DNA of 64,000 bases from Symsagittifera roscoffensis (GCF_963678635.1 NC_087070.1:24978007-25042006); one strand, 5' to 3'; positions 42,163 to 52,141 are shown, counted from the stretch's first letter. Program-made: numbers and translations. Notes: generated by a model not told the origin, from the letters alone.

Positions 42163-43072
42163 CAGGTCATTGACGATGGTGGACACTATCCGCAGGAAGA
42201 CCACTCGACGCCGGAATTAGAGGCGGATCTCGAGCAGAGTGAGATAGAGAGGAGGGAGAACACGAACTTGAGGATACTAGAGTGGATGCGCGATGTCAAA
42301 GACGAGAGCCACGAAGGACAAAGCATTCAACAAGTCGATGTATCAGCGGCAAATTACATGAAGACAGAGGACCCTCTTTTCGGTTGGACGGCAACAGACA
42401 GGCCACTGGACATTCCTCAGGACAATTCAGACCCGACAACATCGACGGGGACGTCGAGAAATATTTTTGTCCGGGGAGTGGGGGTAGGACTTACCCACAC
42501 CGAAAATTTGATGATAAAGAAGCTCAAGGAAGTGAGAGAAACAAGCGAATTGGAACTGGAAGAAGAAGAGCCGGAGCCTACCATAGGTCGGAATTTCAAA
42601 ACGAAATTTGAAATACCCAATGAGTACTCGGAGAACATCATGATAACGGATAGTGACTTCATCCTGTCAAACAGGACTAGCGCGATCTGCATCACGGCGG
42701 ACATGAGTTTCAAATCAAGATTGAAAGCTGACTTCAGAAGAGAGTACCAGAACGTGGAGTTTCTGTTCAGACAGAGACCAGGACTAGGAGGGATGGCAGC
42801 GCTTCCATCAGTAGCACAAGTCCCGGGCAAATATCTGTGCTTCCTAGTGACGAGGGTCAATGACAGGAACACAACTGATCCCGAACACGTGATGTTGGCA
42901 CTAACAAGACTTCATGATTGAAAGAGGAATAACGGAGGTCTCAATGCCGGTGTATGACCCAAACAGGGGCAAACTGAGCTCGAGGGAATTGTACGCTATC
43001 CTACATGTAGTCTTTGCGGAAACTGAGATAATGGTGTATCTGCACAAAAAATACTACTTGAGCATCGCCTGA
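42163..43072 (+). CDS. Macro-domain (OARD1-like) frame downstream of integrase
   Basis: Open directly after the integrase TGA in the same frame; the first ATG is at 42286. The frame closes at 42919-42921, but the following 150 bases continue the same protein pattern one frame over (FMIERGITEVSMPVYDPNRG, LYAILHVVFAETEIMVYLHK) to a TGA at 43070-43072. The order AICITADMSFKSRLKADF, YLCFLVTRVNDRNTTDPEH, LTRLHD, GITEVSMP, ETEIMVYL follows the beta-alpha-beta plan of OARD1/TARG1-type macro domains, which bind or cleave ADP-ribose. The glycine-rich loop and the loop after MP that holds the catalytic Asp in OARD1 are not conserved, so enzyme activity is doubtful. The frame change may be a mutation, an assembly error or programmed. 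Confidence 0.6.
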
Positions 43073-43574
43073 GTTGGGGACACGGGGGTCTCGAGTTGGG
43101 TGTGAGGGAGGAGTCTTGAGTTAAGTACTGGGGTGAGGCACAGGTAAAGGGATCTTATGACGTGATTGGCATGACAATTAAAATTTAAAAAGAATTAACG
43201 GTGCTAAAACATAAAATGAATCTGCATGCTTTTAAGGAAATTCCAATGGAATCGTTTTAAATAGAATGAAAATGATAAGATTTTAACCATACTGGAAAAA
43301 GGGGGGGGGTTTCTAGGTTAGGAGCATGACATGTTAGGTCTTAATGTGGTTTCTGTTTTCAGATCAAGTTTGAAAAACAAAGTTGAAAATCCAACTACAC
43401 TCAAGCGAGAGACAGAAAGAGAAATCTTGATTGAACTCGCGATAATCGACACCTACAGCAAGTGTTTGCAAGGGAACATTTCTAGAGACTTCTTGAGTTG
43501 GGTAATACTTGAGTCGGTAAGGTAATTCTTGAGCTGGTTAACATATACCTGTATACATCCCGAAGTCACAAAGA
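43073..43574 (+). other. Spacer before the SGNH gene
   Basis: About 500 bp, AT-richer than the coding regions, with a run of nine or more G near 43306 and several CTTGAG words. It has no protein I recognise. It contains the acceptor-like site at 43361-43362, and the sequence from there to the next gene has no ATG. Confidence 0.6.
43349..43362 (+). promoter_or_regulatory. Candidate 3' splice site
   Basis: 'gtttctgttttcag' followed by 'atc' is a near-perfect pyrimidine tract plus AG. From 43363 to 43574 there is no ATG, and the first ATG (43575) has A at -3 and G at +4. This is the layout expected for a spliced subgenomic mRNA, like that of env in retroviruses. Confidence 0.45.
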
Positions 43575-46500
43575 ATGGCAGACAGATTCTGGAAATCCAT
43601 GCCCGCGGCCCTGAAGAAGCCTACTCTTGATGAGCTGTACAGACGCCTGAGGGACCTGGACTACACCCAGATAGACGAGAGAATGGCGGTAATGCTGAAT
43701 GCCATCCTCCAGTTGGAAGACCAGGGTGAATGCAGGGAGTCTGCGACGGAGGCTGTCTTGATGATCGGCTACACCACCGAGGGTATATCAAACCAAGAAC
43801 AGACCAGATGGTTGTCTTGGAATGTGGATGGAGGAGTAAGGGGCTTTGACTTGGCAAGGAATCCTGGCCTGAGTAACAAAACCGAATATGGCGCAGGGGA
43901 ATTCCCACTACCAACTAGGCCAACAGCAAGATCTACAGGCCAAAGCTCGAGTAAGGTGCTATCGATGACGCGAGCACAACAGACGACCGAGGCATACCCG
44001 GATCTTGGTGTTCTAAAGAAAGAGCTCGAGAAGACGCAGAAAGAAAGGAATAAGGCGAACCTCGATCGGGATCAGGCAAAGCTGGATCGGGAGAAGGTTC
44101 AGCTGGAAAGGGACCAGGCGGTCAACGAGCGAGATCAGACTCTGAGGTTGCTTGAGATGCTAAAGGCTGAACATCAGCAGGAGCTAAGGGTGCGGGAGAA
44201 TGCCGCGAATTGTGAACAACTGAAGTCGGAGTTGGAAAGAATAGAACAAAGACAACGCGAACTTGACGCACAGAAGGGAGCCAAGCCGAAGGAGCGAGTG
44301 GTTACCAGCTCGAGACCAGAGTCACGCATGGAGGTGGATGAAGTCCCCAGAGCAAGAGCACGGTTCAACCTTGACCGCGAGGCCCGGGAACACATGAGTG
44401 AAGGGTTGGAAGTCTGGATACCGAATGACGCAATGTCTTCCTTGCGTAGCCTAGAGACGCAACCCGTACGCCCGCTGATGGATGTGGTGCTGCCGGGATA
44501 TACCCCAACCTCGACCTCGAGTGACAGTCAGGTGAGCGGCGGCTCATCGCGTCTGAAAGAGCTGGGCGAGAAATTACGGCAGAAAAGTCGTGAAAGTTCG
44601 GCAAGACCGGAGCTTCCCCCGACTTGGAGGGAACAGCCGGTCAGGAGCGTCGTGATCTCGAGTTATAAGAAAAATACAGAGAAGAGGTACCACAGGCACA
44701 ATCGGCTGGATTGGAGTGCGGAACAGAAAGCCAGGAGGGACTGCTTTCATGATGCAGCCTGGGTGGAGTATCTTGCGCCACCCCGCGTGCCAGAAGGTGC
44801 GGTCCACCTGATCATAGGGGACAGCCTGGTGCGGGTGTTGACCCGGTCGCACTGGCAGACAGGAAACTTGAGTTTCGCTGGAGCGGCCACGCCACAGATG
44901 TTGGCGACGCTTGAGATGCTAGGGATGACTAAAGTGTACACGGTGACCTTGATGATCGGGACTAACGATGTATCAAGGGGAGAAGCGAGGAAAATAACGA
45001 GGCTGCACGACAAGATGAGTTGCCTTCTTGAGGAGCTGAGGATCCAGATGGACCCCATCCTGTTGACGGTATGTACCATCCCCTACAACATGTTTGACCA
45101 GCACGCCTTGGAGATGAACGAGAAGGTGCGGAACCTAAACAAGGTGATCCGAGATATCCACCGGAAAAGTGTGCTCCCTGTCAGGCTGTTGGACGTGGCG
45201 GAGCGCATGGAGAAAAAGGGATTCCCTGAAGACACCTCCAATGATGGAATCCATTTCGATAGACCAAGGGGAGCGGAGTGGCTGAACGACGTCTTCCAAG
45301 AACACATAAACACGCTAGAGGCGGACCTGCTAGAGACAGCCCAATTCACATTAGGACCACCCCCGAACCCACCATTCCTTGCCTCAAGGGCCTTGTCTGG
45401 TCGCTTGGGAACGAGAGTTGACACTAGAGACAGTTCGAGGAGCAACCAGACCAGATTGCAGAGTGTCACGCCAATGGAGTCTGAGGAGGTGACGTCATCA
45501 ACACCTCCAGGCTCGGCGATATCCTCAGTGGTAGTGGCAGAGAACAAGCGGGAAAAGAGATCTATGGAGACCGCTCGCTTGAGATATCCTGAGAAGGTGA
45601 AAGAACTGGACCTAGAGGGTTTGGAATGCAGGCGAGAATTGGCGGAGACCCTGGGGATTGAACGAGTGTCGCACGAGGATTTAAACAGACATCATTGCGT
45701 GGACTGGTTGAAAGCTCATGAGGCACACTTCTCGAGAACGAAATTGATGGAGACCGCAGATCTGACCGGAATTCCCACAAAGGCGATCATGGGACCCATT
45801 AACTACAGACCTCTCAAGCTGTTGGGGAGTCCTGGACTCATAGTAGAACCCCCCAAACACCGAACAAGCATCGCCAGGATTAGATTGGCGACCCCGGCAC
45901 AGTTGAAAGTGGTGGACAAGCTACTCAATCCGGGGGGAATGGAATTGCCAGATGCCGCTTACGAAGGCTCGAAGTTGGCGGAAGATCCCAGGTACGGGAA
46001 GCCCTGTGGCAGCACCCAGCTGGCCAAAACCCTGGCAGTTTATGATAGAGCAGATCCAGCCGCTGCGAGAGTAGTCATTGTGGCGGAGTCGGACTTCGAA
46101 GGAACGTCTCCTAAGTTGTTCTGGCCGGAGACTCTGATATACTCTTTGCCAGGAGCTGAATTAAACCAGATGTTAACTCTGGTGGTGGCAATAAAGTCGG
46201 AGATGCCCTGTGAGCCTGAGTTGCTATTGTTTGCAGGGATGAATGATCACCTGCACGCGATGGGACTTCTTGAGCAGCTAAAGGGCAATGAGATTCCGAC
46301 ATCGAGGAAGATATGGGAAGCCATTCAGGCGTTGTTTGCAGCGATGAATGAAGTGCAGGAGAATGTTGTCTCGAGATTTGGATCCAAGACGAAGGTGGTG
46401 TTCACCACATCCCCTGGATACGCGAATATGCCACCCGCCCTACAATTCGTGTACGCGGTCTTGATCCTAATAGCAGAGGGGAACGAATGGCGTATTCTAA

Positions 46501-47273
46501 TGGCAGCCCCCAATCGGGAGTTGGAGCCATCGAACCTGAGGCTTCGCAAGTCAGAATTGGCGGCGGCATGGGCGGACATATCTCATGCACTGAGGGGCTT
46601 TTATGGACTAGCCGACATCCTGATCGTATTAGACGAGGTGCTCTTGCTAGAGATATCGAACTTTGCCAGGCAACTTAAGTTCAGCCCAGTCATCGGGGAT
46701 GATCACCCGGCGATAAGCCAATTGACGGCCAGCTTGTGGTTTCGGAGCATGGATGTGAAGATCACAAATTCCACCAGCAAGTCTAGAGGTCCTAGTAACG
46801 AGAGAAGAAATGTGGCCGAGACGGAAAAGCAATTAGAATCGATGAAATATCGCTTGACGCAAGAGAATGGCTGGTGGCCATTTTTGACACCAAGGCTGGA
46901 GAACGCCACGAATAAGACGAGGGAAGAAGCACCACCCCTCGTGAAACAAGTCTGGAGTTTTCTGGAGAAACAACTGGAGCTGGCCGAAGTAAGAGACATG
47001 ACGGTGGCTAGATTTGTCTCGGCCGCCAATGAAGTGACGATTGGAGGGTTCTGGAGAGAGCACGCCAAGGGTGAGCTGAGGACTAGGAGGGATCATGAGA
47101 TTCTCAAGTTCTTGCTGGGAAAAGGAATTCATGGCAGGAATGTTCGGCACCACGGCGACTATCTTTGGAGCCTTCGTGCAGGAGATACTGGGCATGCCCA
47201 TCAGCCTGCTCTTGGCTTTGTACCTGGTCTACCCCAGATACTTGTTCAACATGGGCCCAGCATACATGTTTAG
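43575..47273 (+). CDS. 1,232-residue protein with SGNH/GDSL hydrolase domain and a second degenerate copy
   Basis: Starts in a good context (A at -3, G at +4). Residues about 150-240 are a charged coiled coil with repeated LDRDQAKLDREK-like heptads. The first SGNH-like domain spans about 405-575: block I LIIGDSLVRVL, block III LMIGTNDVSRG and block V SNDGIHFDRPRG, which together supply Ser, Asn and the Asp-His pair. A second region, about 830-980, has VVIVAESDFEG, a glycine block LPGAELNQML and LLLFAGMNDHL, resembling blocks I-III, but I cannot place a clear Asp-x-x-His. SGNH enzymes are lipid or carbohydrate esterases. There is no signal peptide. The 3' end overlaps the next frame by 143-179 bases. 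Confidence 0.8.
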   Translation: MADRFWKSMPAALKKPTLDELYRRLRDLDYTQIDERMAVMLNAILQLEDQGECRESATEAVLMIGYTTEGISNQEQTRWLSWNVDGGVRGFDLARNPGLSNKTEYGAGEFPLPTRPTARSTGQSSSKVLSMTRAQQTTEAYPDLGVLKKELEKTQKERNKANLDRDQAKLDREKVQLERDQAVNERDQTLRLLEMLKAEHQQELRVRENAANCEQLKSELERIEQRQRELDAQKGAKPKERVVTSSRPESRMEVDEVPRARARFNLDREAREHMSEGLEVWIPNDAMSSLRSLETQPVRPLMDVVLPGYTPTSTSSDSQVSGGSSRLKELGEKLRQKSRESSARPELPPTWREQPVRSVVISSYKKNTEKRYHRHNRLDWSAEQKARRDCFHDAAWVEYLAPPRVPEGAVHLIIGDSLVRVLTRSHWQTGNLSFAGAATPQMLATLEMLGMTKVYTVTLMIGTNDVSRGEARKITRLHDKMSCLLEELRIQMDPILLTVCTIPYNMFDQHALEMNEKVRNLNKVIRDIHRKSVLPVRLLDVAERMEKKGFPEDTSNDGIHFDRPRGAEWLNDVFQEHINTLEADLLETAQFTLGPPPNPPFLASRALSGRLGTRVDTRDSSRSNQTRLQSVTPMESEEVTSSTPPGSAISSVVVAENKREKRSMETARLRYPEKVKELDLEGLECRRELAETLGIERVSHEDLNRHHCVDWLKAHEAHFSRTKLMETADLTGIPTKAIMGPINYRPLKLLGSPGLIVEPPKHRTSIARIRLATPAQLKVVDKLLNPGGMELPDAAYEGSKLAEDPRYGKPCGSTQLAKTLAVYDRADPAAARVVIVAESDFEGTSPKLFWPETLIYSLPGAELNQMLTLVVAIKSEMPCEPELLLFAGMNDHLHAMGLLEQLKGNEIPTSRKIWEAIQALFAAMNEVQENVVSRFGSKTKVVFTTSPGYANMPPALQFVYAVLILIAEGNEWRILMAAPNRELEPSNLRLRKSELAAAWADISHALRGFYGLADILIVLDEVLLLEISNFARQLKFSPVIGDDHPAISQLTASLWFRSMDVKITNSTSKSRGPSNERRNVAETEKQLESMKYRLTQENGWWPFLTPRLENATNKTREEAPPLVKQVWSFLEKQLELAEVRDMTVARFVSAANEVTIGGFWREHAKGELRTRRDHEILKFLLGKGIHGRNVRHHGDYLWSLRAGDTGHAHQPALGFVPGLPQILVQHGPSIHV

Positions 47274-50200
47274 TCGAGGAGTAGAGACACTTCGAGTTGA
47301 TGGGTATCTGGCTCTATTACTCTTGACTCATGGGGAATTGGTGTCGTTTCATCGATTGATGGAATATGGAGAGCCTCTGTCTATGGGGAGAGTCCATTCG
47401 AGCATTGAAACCTACTCCTACAAGTGTGCCGCAGGGTTGAAGACGTTGTTAGTGCAATACCTCATGATGCAGAATCGGCACATGACAGGTGAAGATGAGA
47501 ATCCAACCTCGAAAGAAGAATGGAAGAAGATGAATAGGGGGATGCCTCTGTTGACGGACCTATGCCTGGCAATGAGGTCGAAACCTATGGGGATAATCCG
47601 GGGCCTAGAGGAGGTGGTGACCTGCATTTATGGTCCAGCAGTGACGTACGCATTCCCAGATCCCCTGGTGACAACGTATCGTCACTCTGTGACGCACTTG
47701 AGTCTTATCAGCATACTGGATGGGACGGCGCTCAATTGGTGTCAGCAGGAGGTGCTCAGAGCGCGAATGAGCAACACGGTACTCTTTGGAAAAGTGAAAG
47801 ATGCCGAGCTGATAGTGTACAACTTCAGGGGGCAAATGCAATGTAGAATGGGAGGCAAGCGAGAGGGCCCCATCGAAACGTATCCCAAGTTTTGGAACTT
47901 GAACCCATTGACGGCCGACGGACGAGAGATCTTGAGGATTCCTGCTTGGAAGGAATGCTTTGCGCTGGTCAAGAGGGAGCTGGAGGCCATAATGGAGAAA
48001 GAGATCCTCCCAGCCACCATGCCTGAGTTCCCGATAGTCAGGAGGATGACCTTGGGAATGAACAGCCCCTTGGTAGTTCCCTCCATAATGGCGAGGATGA
48101 CGACGGAGGAAATGCAGAAGTATTTCACTGATGGCTGGGACCCCCTGTTCATCGGCTACACGGCGGCGGTCTACTTCCATACTAGCGAGGCGAAGGTAAA
48201 TTCGTGGACGACGCAAGCGAAAAAGATGAGAGGTTCGCAGCCCCCCGGATATGAGGTGCGAAAGGTCTTGAGAGCTCTTGAGCAGGAGGGACTTGAGAAC
48301 ATGCTGCCCATTTGGGATGATGGCAGGATGATCATGATGGAGGGGCACGTCGCATTGGTGGACGACATGAAATTTGCAACGAGAAAGTACAGGGCACCCT
48401 ATGGCTTAGAACAGGTGGAAATGAGACAGGAGGGAAAAGAACTAGATGCAGCAGGTCAACTGCACGTAGCCCTGACGGAATACAAGAAATTGGACCCTAC
48501 GACACCATTACCACTGTCAGTGGACACGCCTGGAGACAAGAGGAGTGGACCCGTTGAGGACCGGTTTAAAAGAATTCTCGAGAGAAGGAGACATGAGTCA
48601 GAAGAAGAGAGTATGGATGAAACTCTCAGTGAAGCCGGTGAAGACATGGAAGTGGGGAATACGCCTGAACCAGGGCCATCAGGGGAGGAGCTCACCACTC
48701 AAGAGCTGTTGAAAGACTTGAGCGAGGAGAATTGGGCAGATACTGCCACCCCACCTCTGAATCCGTCCCCCCGGAAGAATCTGGAATTGCCATTGGCAAA
48801 TGAGCATATGGGGATGATACTCTTGAGCTCGGAGGAAAGGGAAAGGAACACTTTCGAAGGGAACAGGGACATGTTCCTGGGGTCCCTGAAGGACGATGCT
48901 TGGCAGGAGTTCTTGGAAGAATTCAATCAAGAAGCGGGCAGCGAGACGACGCTGGACAAATTCAAGAAGGAACTGTGGGACACAGTCGTAAGATTTGGAG
49001 AACCGCTTCTGATAGGAACGGGCCTGGATGAGAAGGCGAGAAAAGAGCTGCTGAGCAAGCTGGTAGAGCTGAGGAATTCACGATCGAAGACTAGAGAAGA
49101 AAAATGTGAGGACAGCTCTACTCTGAAACAAAAAACTGTAGATAAAATAGTTGATGATATAAAAAGGGATAAGGTTGGGACTAGTAATATGATTAAAAGT
49201 ACTAATATCCTTAAGGCTCGAGCAGGGGGGAGGCAAGAGTTGGAAGGATTGGGGGTAGACAGAGAGGTCGAATCAGTGATGATAGCCACAACACCCTCAA
49301 GCAGAGATGTGAAGACCCGCAAGAGGAAGAGAGAAGTGGAGGGATTGGGTAGTCCTTCAGTGGATGCTGTTTCGGAAGGAAACTTGAGAGAGACGGCGCC
49401 CATGGTTTTGGCTCGATGCAAGACGGCGGCATACAAGAGCAGCTCGGAGCTCAGAAGACCACTTGAAGTAGAGAGAAAAATAGAGATTTCCACCAGTTCG
49501 ACATCGGAGGAAGACTTCAAGCCTCAGAAGATAAACGTAAAGAGAGGTTCAACGAACGGACAGACATGGGAAGTGGATGTCGGCAAAGAATGGATCTCGA
49601 AGGCACGCCAGGCCACGGGCAAGCAAGTGACGAGTGATCCATTGGAGAGGAACAAGACGAGGAACACCTCCCGGACGTGGTGGGTGGCCCTCGAGACATT
49701 GAAGGAAATGGAGGACTGCTTGAAGAAATTGGACAGTGGAGTAGCTCGCAAGCGACGCAATTGGGCCACCCACCAAAAGGCCGAGGTTAATAAAATAGAA
49801 ATGGCGAATCAGCTGAAGAGGTCCTGGCAGAACTTGTTGAAGGATCATTTTGAAGAAGCAATGAGGACATCCTCATCAGCACCACCATTAATGGCGAATC
49901 CCTTCGTTAGGACTGCAGGACAATTAATGTTCACCTGGAGTCTGGTGGGAATAGAGTTGGAGACATTGACCTCGTATGATAGGCTGAAGTTGGGAAGCAA
50001 AAAGCTAGATGTGTATCAAGCATTGATGCAACACGTGGCCAGGGACAATTCAGGCTTGAGCCTGGCTAGGAGGAAGGATGCCACATGTTTCTTGAGATGG
50101 ATAATGTCAATGATGTCTGATAGTACCATCTTGGCATGCCACCAGAGAGCGAGCGGAAGTAAAACCCTGGAAAAAAGAGTCTCAACGATCATCTTAAACG

Positions 50201-50847
50201 TGTATCAGAGTACTGGTATAGAAAAAGAAGATGGTTCCAGACTATCCCTAGAGAACCACAGAAAGCTGGACGAGGTACGGAGATTTTATAATAAGAAGTT
50301 CGAAGAAGAGCATGATGTTCACCGTAACCTGGCCTCGTCAGAGCAGTACTCGAGACCCAGCGAGAAGGGGGAATACCGATACGTGTCAGGAGTGATGGGA
50401 ATAGCCTACAACCCCTTCTTAGACTCAGAAACAGGAGGCGCTCACAGGAACCACGAGGTGGCGGAGCTACTGAAGTTTTGGACAGAAAGAATAATGGAAA
50501 TAGAAACGGTTGAGAAAGAAGGGCCGAGCCTGGGCCTGATTCTTGAGAAAACACCAGAGGTGGTAAGCATACCGCGTTCGAACAAGAGAGTTGAAGTGAA
50601 CATGGGCGATGGAAATGGCCTGTTAATCACGAACTTGGGAGTGGTATGGAAGCTATTAAGACCCTCCTGGTGTCCACATCCCCACGCGAGTCTGATCGAG
50701 GAAACCACCGAGCGAGTGAGGTTAGCACCTACGGAAGATGAAGATCTGGCAAAGTTGTGTGTTGCACAAGCTAATCTCACCTCAGACGCAGGAGTCAGGC
50801 GAAAAGACGAGCAAGCTCGGGTCAGTAAAGAAGATGGAGCCGGGTAG
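47095..50847 (+). CDS. 1,250-residue protein of unknown function with a hydrophobic segment
   Basis: ATG at 47095 or 47131 (MAGMFGTT); both lie inside the end of the SGNH gene. Residues about 22-45 are hydrophobic (FGAFVQEILGMP, SLLLALYLVYP), a possible membrane segment or a capsid-like helix. Next come about 400 residues of mixed alpha/beta character, an acidic linker (RRRHESEEESMDETLSEAG), a Lys/Glu-rich middle and a compact C-terminal third with several Trp and Cys. No family is recognised. Codon use is uniform and no stop interrupts 3.7 kb, so the frame is under selection or was recently. It might be made by frameshifting from the SGNH frame instead of by its own start. Confidence 0.7.
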   Translation: MRFSSSCWEKEFMAGMFGTTATIFGAFVQEILGMPISLLLALYLVYPRYLFNMGPAYMFSRGVETLRVDGYLALLLLTHGELVSFHRLMEYGEPLSMGRVHSSIETYSYKCAAGLKTLLVQYLMMQNRHMTGEDENPTSKEEWKKMNRGMPLLTDLCLAMRSKPMGIIRGLEEVVTCIYGPAVTYAFPDPLVTTYRHSVTHLSLISILDGTALNWCQQEVLRARMSNTVLFGKVKDAELIVYNFRGQMQCRMGGKREGPIETYPKFWNLNPLTADGREILRIPAWKECFALVKRELEAIMEKEILPATMPEFPIVRRMTLGMNSPLVVPSIMARMTTEEMQKYFTDGWDPLFIGYTAAVYFHTSEAKVNSWTTQAKKMRGSQPPGYEVRKVLRALEQEGLENMLPIWDDGRMIMMEGHVALVDDMKFATRKYRAPYGLEQVEMRQEGKELDAAGQLHVALTEYKKLDPTTPLPLSVDTPGDKRSGPVEDRFKRILERRRHESEEESMDETLSEAGEDMEVGNTPEPGPSGEELTTQELLKDLSEENWADTATPPLNPSPRKNLELPLANEHMGMILLSSEERERNTFEGNRDMFLGSLKDDAWQEFLEEFNQEAGSETTLDKFKKELWDTVVRFGEPLLIGTGLDEKARKELLSKLVELRNSRSKTREEKCEDSSTLKQKTVDKIVDDIKRDKVGTSNMIKSTNILKARAGGRQELEGLGVDREVESVMIATTPSSRDVKTRKRKREVEGLGSPSVDAVSEGNLRETAPMVLARCKTAAYKSSSELRRPLEVERKIEISTSSTSEEDFKPQKINVKRGSTNGQTWEVDVGKEWISKARQATGKQVTSDPLERNKTRNTSRTWWVALETLKEMEDCLKKLDSGVARKRRNWATHQKAEVNKIEMANQLKRSWQNLLKDHFEEAMRTSSSAPPLMANPFVRTAGQLMFTWSLVGIELETLTSYDRLKLGSKKLDVYQALMQHVARDNSGLSLARRKDATCFLRWIMSMMSDSTILACHQRASGSKTLEKRVSTIILNVYQSTGIEKEDGSRLSLENHRKLDEVRRFYNKKFEEEHDVHRNLASSEQYSRPSEKGEYRYVSGVMGIAYNPFLDSETGGAHRNHEVAELLKFWTERIMEIETVEKEGPSLGLILEKTPEVVSIPRSNKRVEVNMGDGNGLLITNLGVVWKLLRPSWCPHPHASLIEETTERVRLAPTEDEDLAKLCVAQANLTSDAGVRRKDEQARVSKEDGAG

Positions 50848-52141
50848 CTGTCTGGATTCGACGTGTGGGAACGGAGAGCACACCTGCGATGGACGGTCAT
50901 GTGTCAGAATGCTGTCCTTTCAAAAAGAAGACCTGGTCACTTGGTTTGAAGACATCACGGAAAGGGAGAAAAGTGAAGTGCAAATAGTAGCGGAGTGTTA
51001 CGCGAGAACTACGGTGAACATAGCAACAGCTCTCGGATTCTTCTCGAGAATGTGTAGTCTGCAGTCACTGGAAAGACTAGAGTCTGAACACCATTTAGTG
51101 ACGGCGTTGAGCGTAGAATCATGGCCTGGGGTGTTGCAGGTGACTCAAAAACACATCCGGAGCTGGAAGGTGGGTCTCGAGGCGGAAATGGGGTTTCCCA
51201 TGAGCGAAGCTTATGGCCTGCCATTGAACGCAAAATCCTTGATAGGGTCAATGATGGCCAACTTGTGCGGAAGCCACTACCCACTGCACATAGCGATGGT
51301 GGAAGCATCCAGCCAGAGAGTACTGGTGGACAAGGCCTTCTCAGTGCCCAAGTGCGTGAGGTTGGCTCGGATATCGCATCACTCGCACAAGTTGTTGAGA
51401 AAAATCAGAGGGACAGTACCAAAAGAATTGAGAGATGACTTGAGTGAAATCTGGGGAGAAGAACTTTTGAAGTTGGAGAGTGAGAACACAAGCGATCACG
51501 AGAGACAAAACGTGATCGGAAAACCTGTGGGAGGTGCTCCAAACATGGAAGATAATGACACGATGCATGAGAAAATGATAGAGCTTGAGCCTCTCTTGGA
51601 AGCCTCGGGGGAGCGTAACCTCAGGAGCATTGAGATCACCCATGGAGAATGCCCATGCCACTGTTTGGCACAAACGGTGTGGTATCCAGATCACAAGAAC
51701 CTTTGCCTGGTGTGGGATATGGAAGAAATTCGGTCGATCGGACTACCGGATCACCGGCAGAAGGTGACGCTCTTAGTAGTGAGTACGATGTTGGCACTGA
51801 GATGGATAGAAGAGAATATAACGAAGTATCGGGAAGCAACGACGCCAACGGCTGAGTCAATATACGCGATAGACTACAGCAGGAGACTCGAGTTGTTTGA
51901 GACTGCGTGCAAAGTATTCGCCATACCGACGGAAGTCAGACACATATGGAGCCGTTTGAGGTACTTTCCATGGTTTCGGGCGACGCTGACGTCTTGGTTG
52001 TACATGACAACGAAAAATCACATGAGAAAGCATCAAAAGGAGTATCGACAGTTCCAGGCCGAGATTGGACCGGAAGCTTTCAAGAGACCCCTGCTAACCC
52101 ATCGAAATGCGATCACGACAGGATGGAAGAGAGTGGGTTAA
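50834..52141 (+). CDS. Protein of about 435 residues, unknown function
   Basis: The frame is open from 50738, but the first ATG (50834, MEPGSCLD) has A at -3 and G at +4 and overlaps the preceding stop by 14 bases, so I take it as the start. An early Cys cluster (CLDSTCGNGEHTCDGRSC) could bind metal or form disulfides. Further on are helical segments (KVTLLVVSTMLALRWIEENI), a Cys/His patch ECPCHC and an aromatic block RYFPWFRATLTSWLYM. No family is recognised. It ends TAA, followed at once by the ATG of the next frame. Confidence 0.65.
   Translation: MEPGSCLDSTCGNGEHTCDGRSCVRMLSFQKEDLVTWFEDITEREKSEVQIVAECYARTTVNIATALGFFSRMCSLQSLERLESEHHLVTALSVESWPGVLQVTQKHIRSWKVGLEAEMGFPMSEAYGLPLNAKSLIGSMMANLCGSHYPLHIAMVEASSQRVLVDKAFSVPKCVRLARISHHSHKLLRKIRGTVPKELRDDLSEIWGEELLKLESENTSDHERQNVIGKPVGGAPNMEDNDTMHEKMIELEPLLEASGERNLRSIEITHGECPCHCLAQTVWYPDHKNLCLVWDMEEIRSIGLPDHRQKVTLLVVSTMLALRWIEENITKYREATTPTAESIYAIDYSRRLELFETACKVFAIPTEVRHIWSRLRYFPWFRATLTSWLYMTTKNHMRKHQKEYRQFQAEIGPEAFKRPLLTHRNAITTGWKRVG

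Noticed and set aside
43331-43525. 64-codon frame in the spacer before the SGNH gene
   Set aside because: It crosses the acceptor-like site, has no recognisable motif and is short enough for chance.
47605-48348. Long minus-strand frame within the 1,250-codon gene
   Set aside because: Shadow of the plus-strand gene; composition is antisense-like and no domain is seen.
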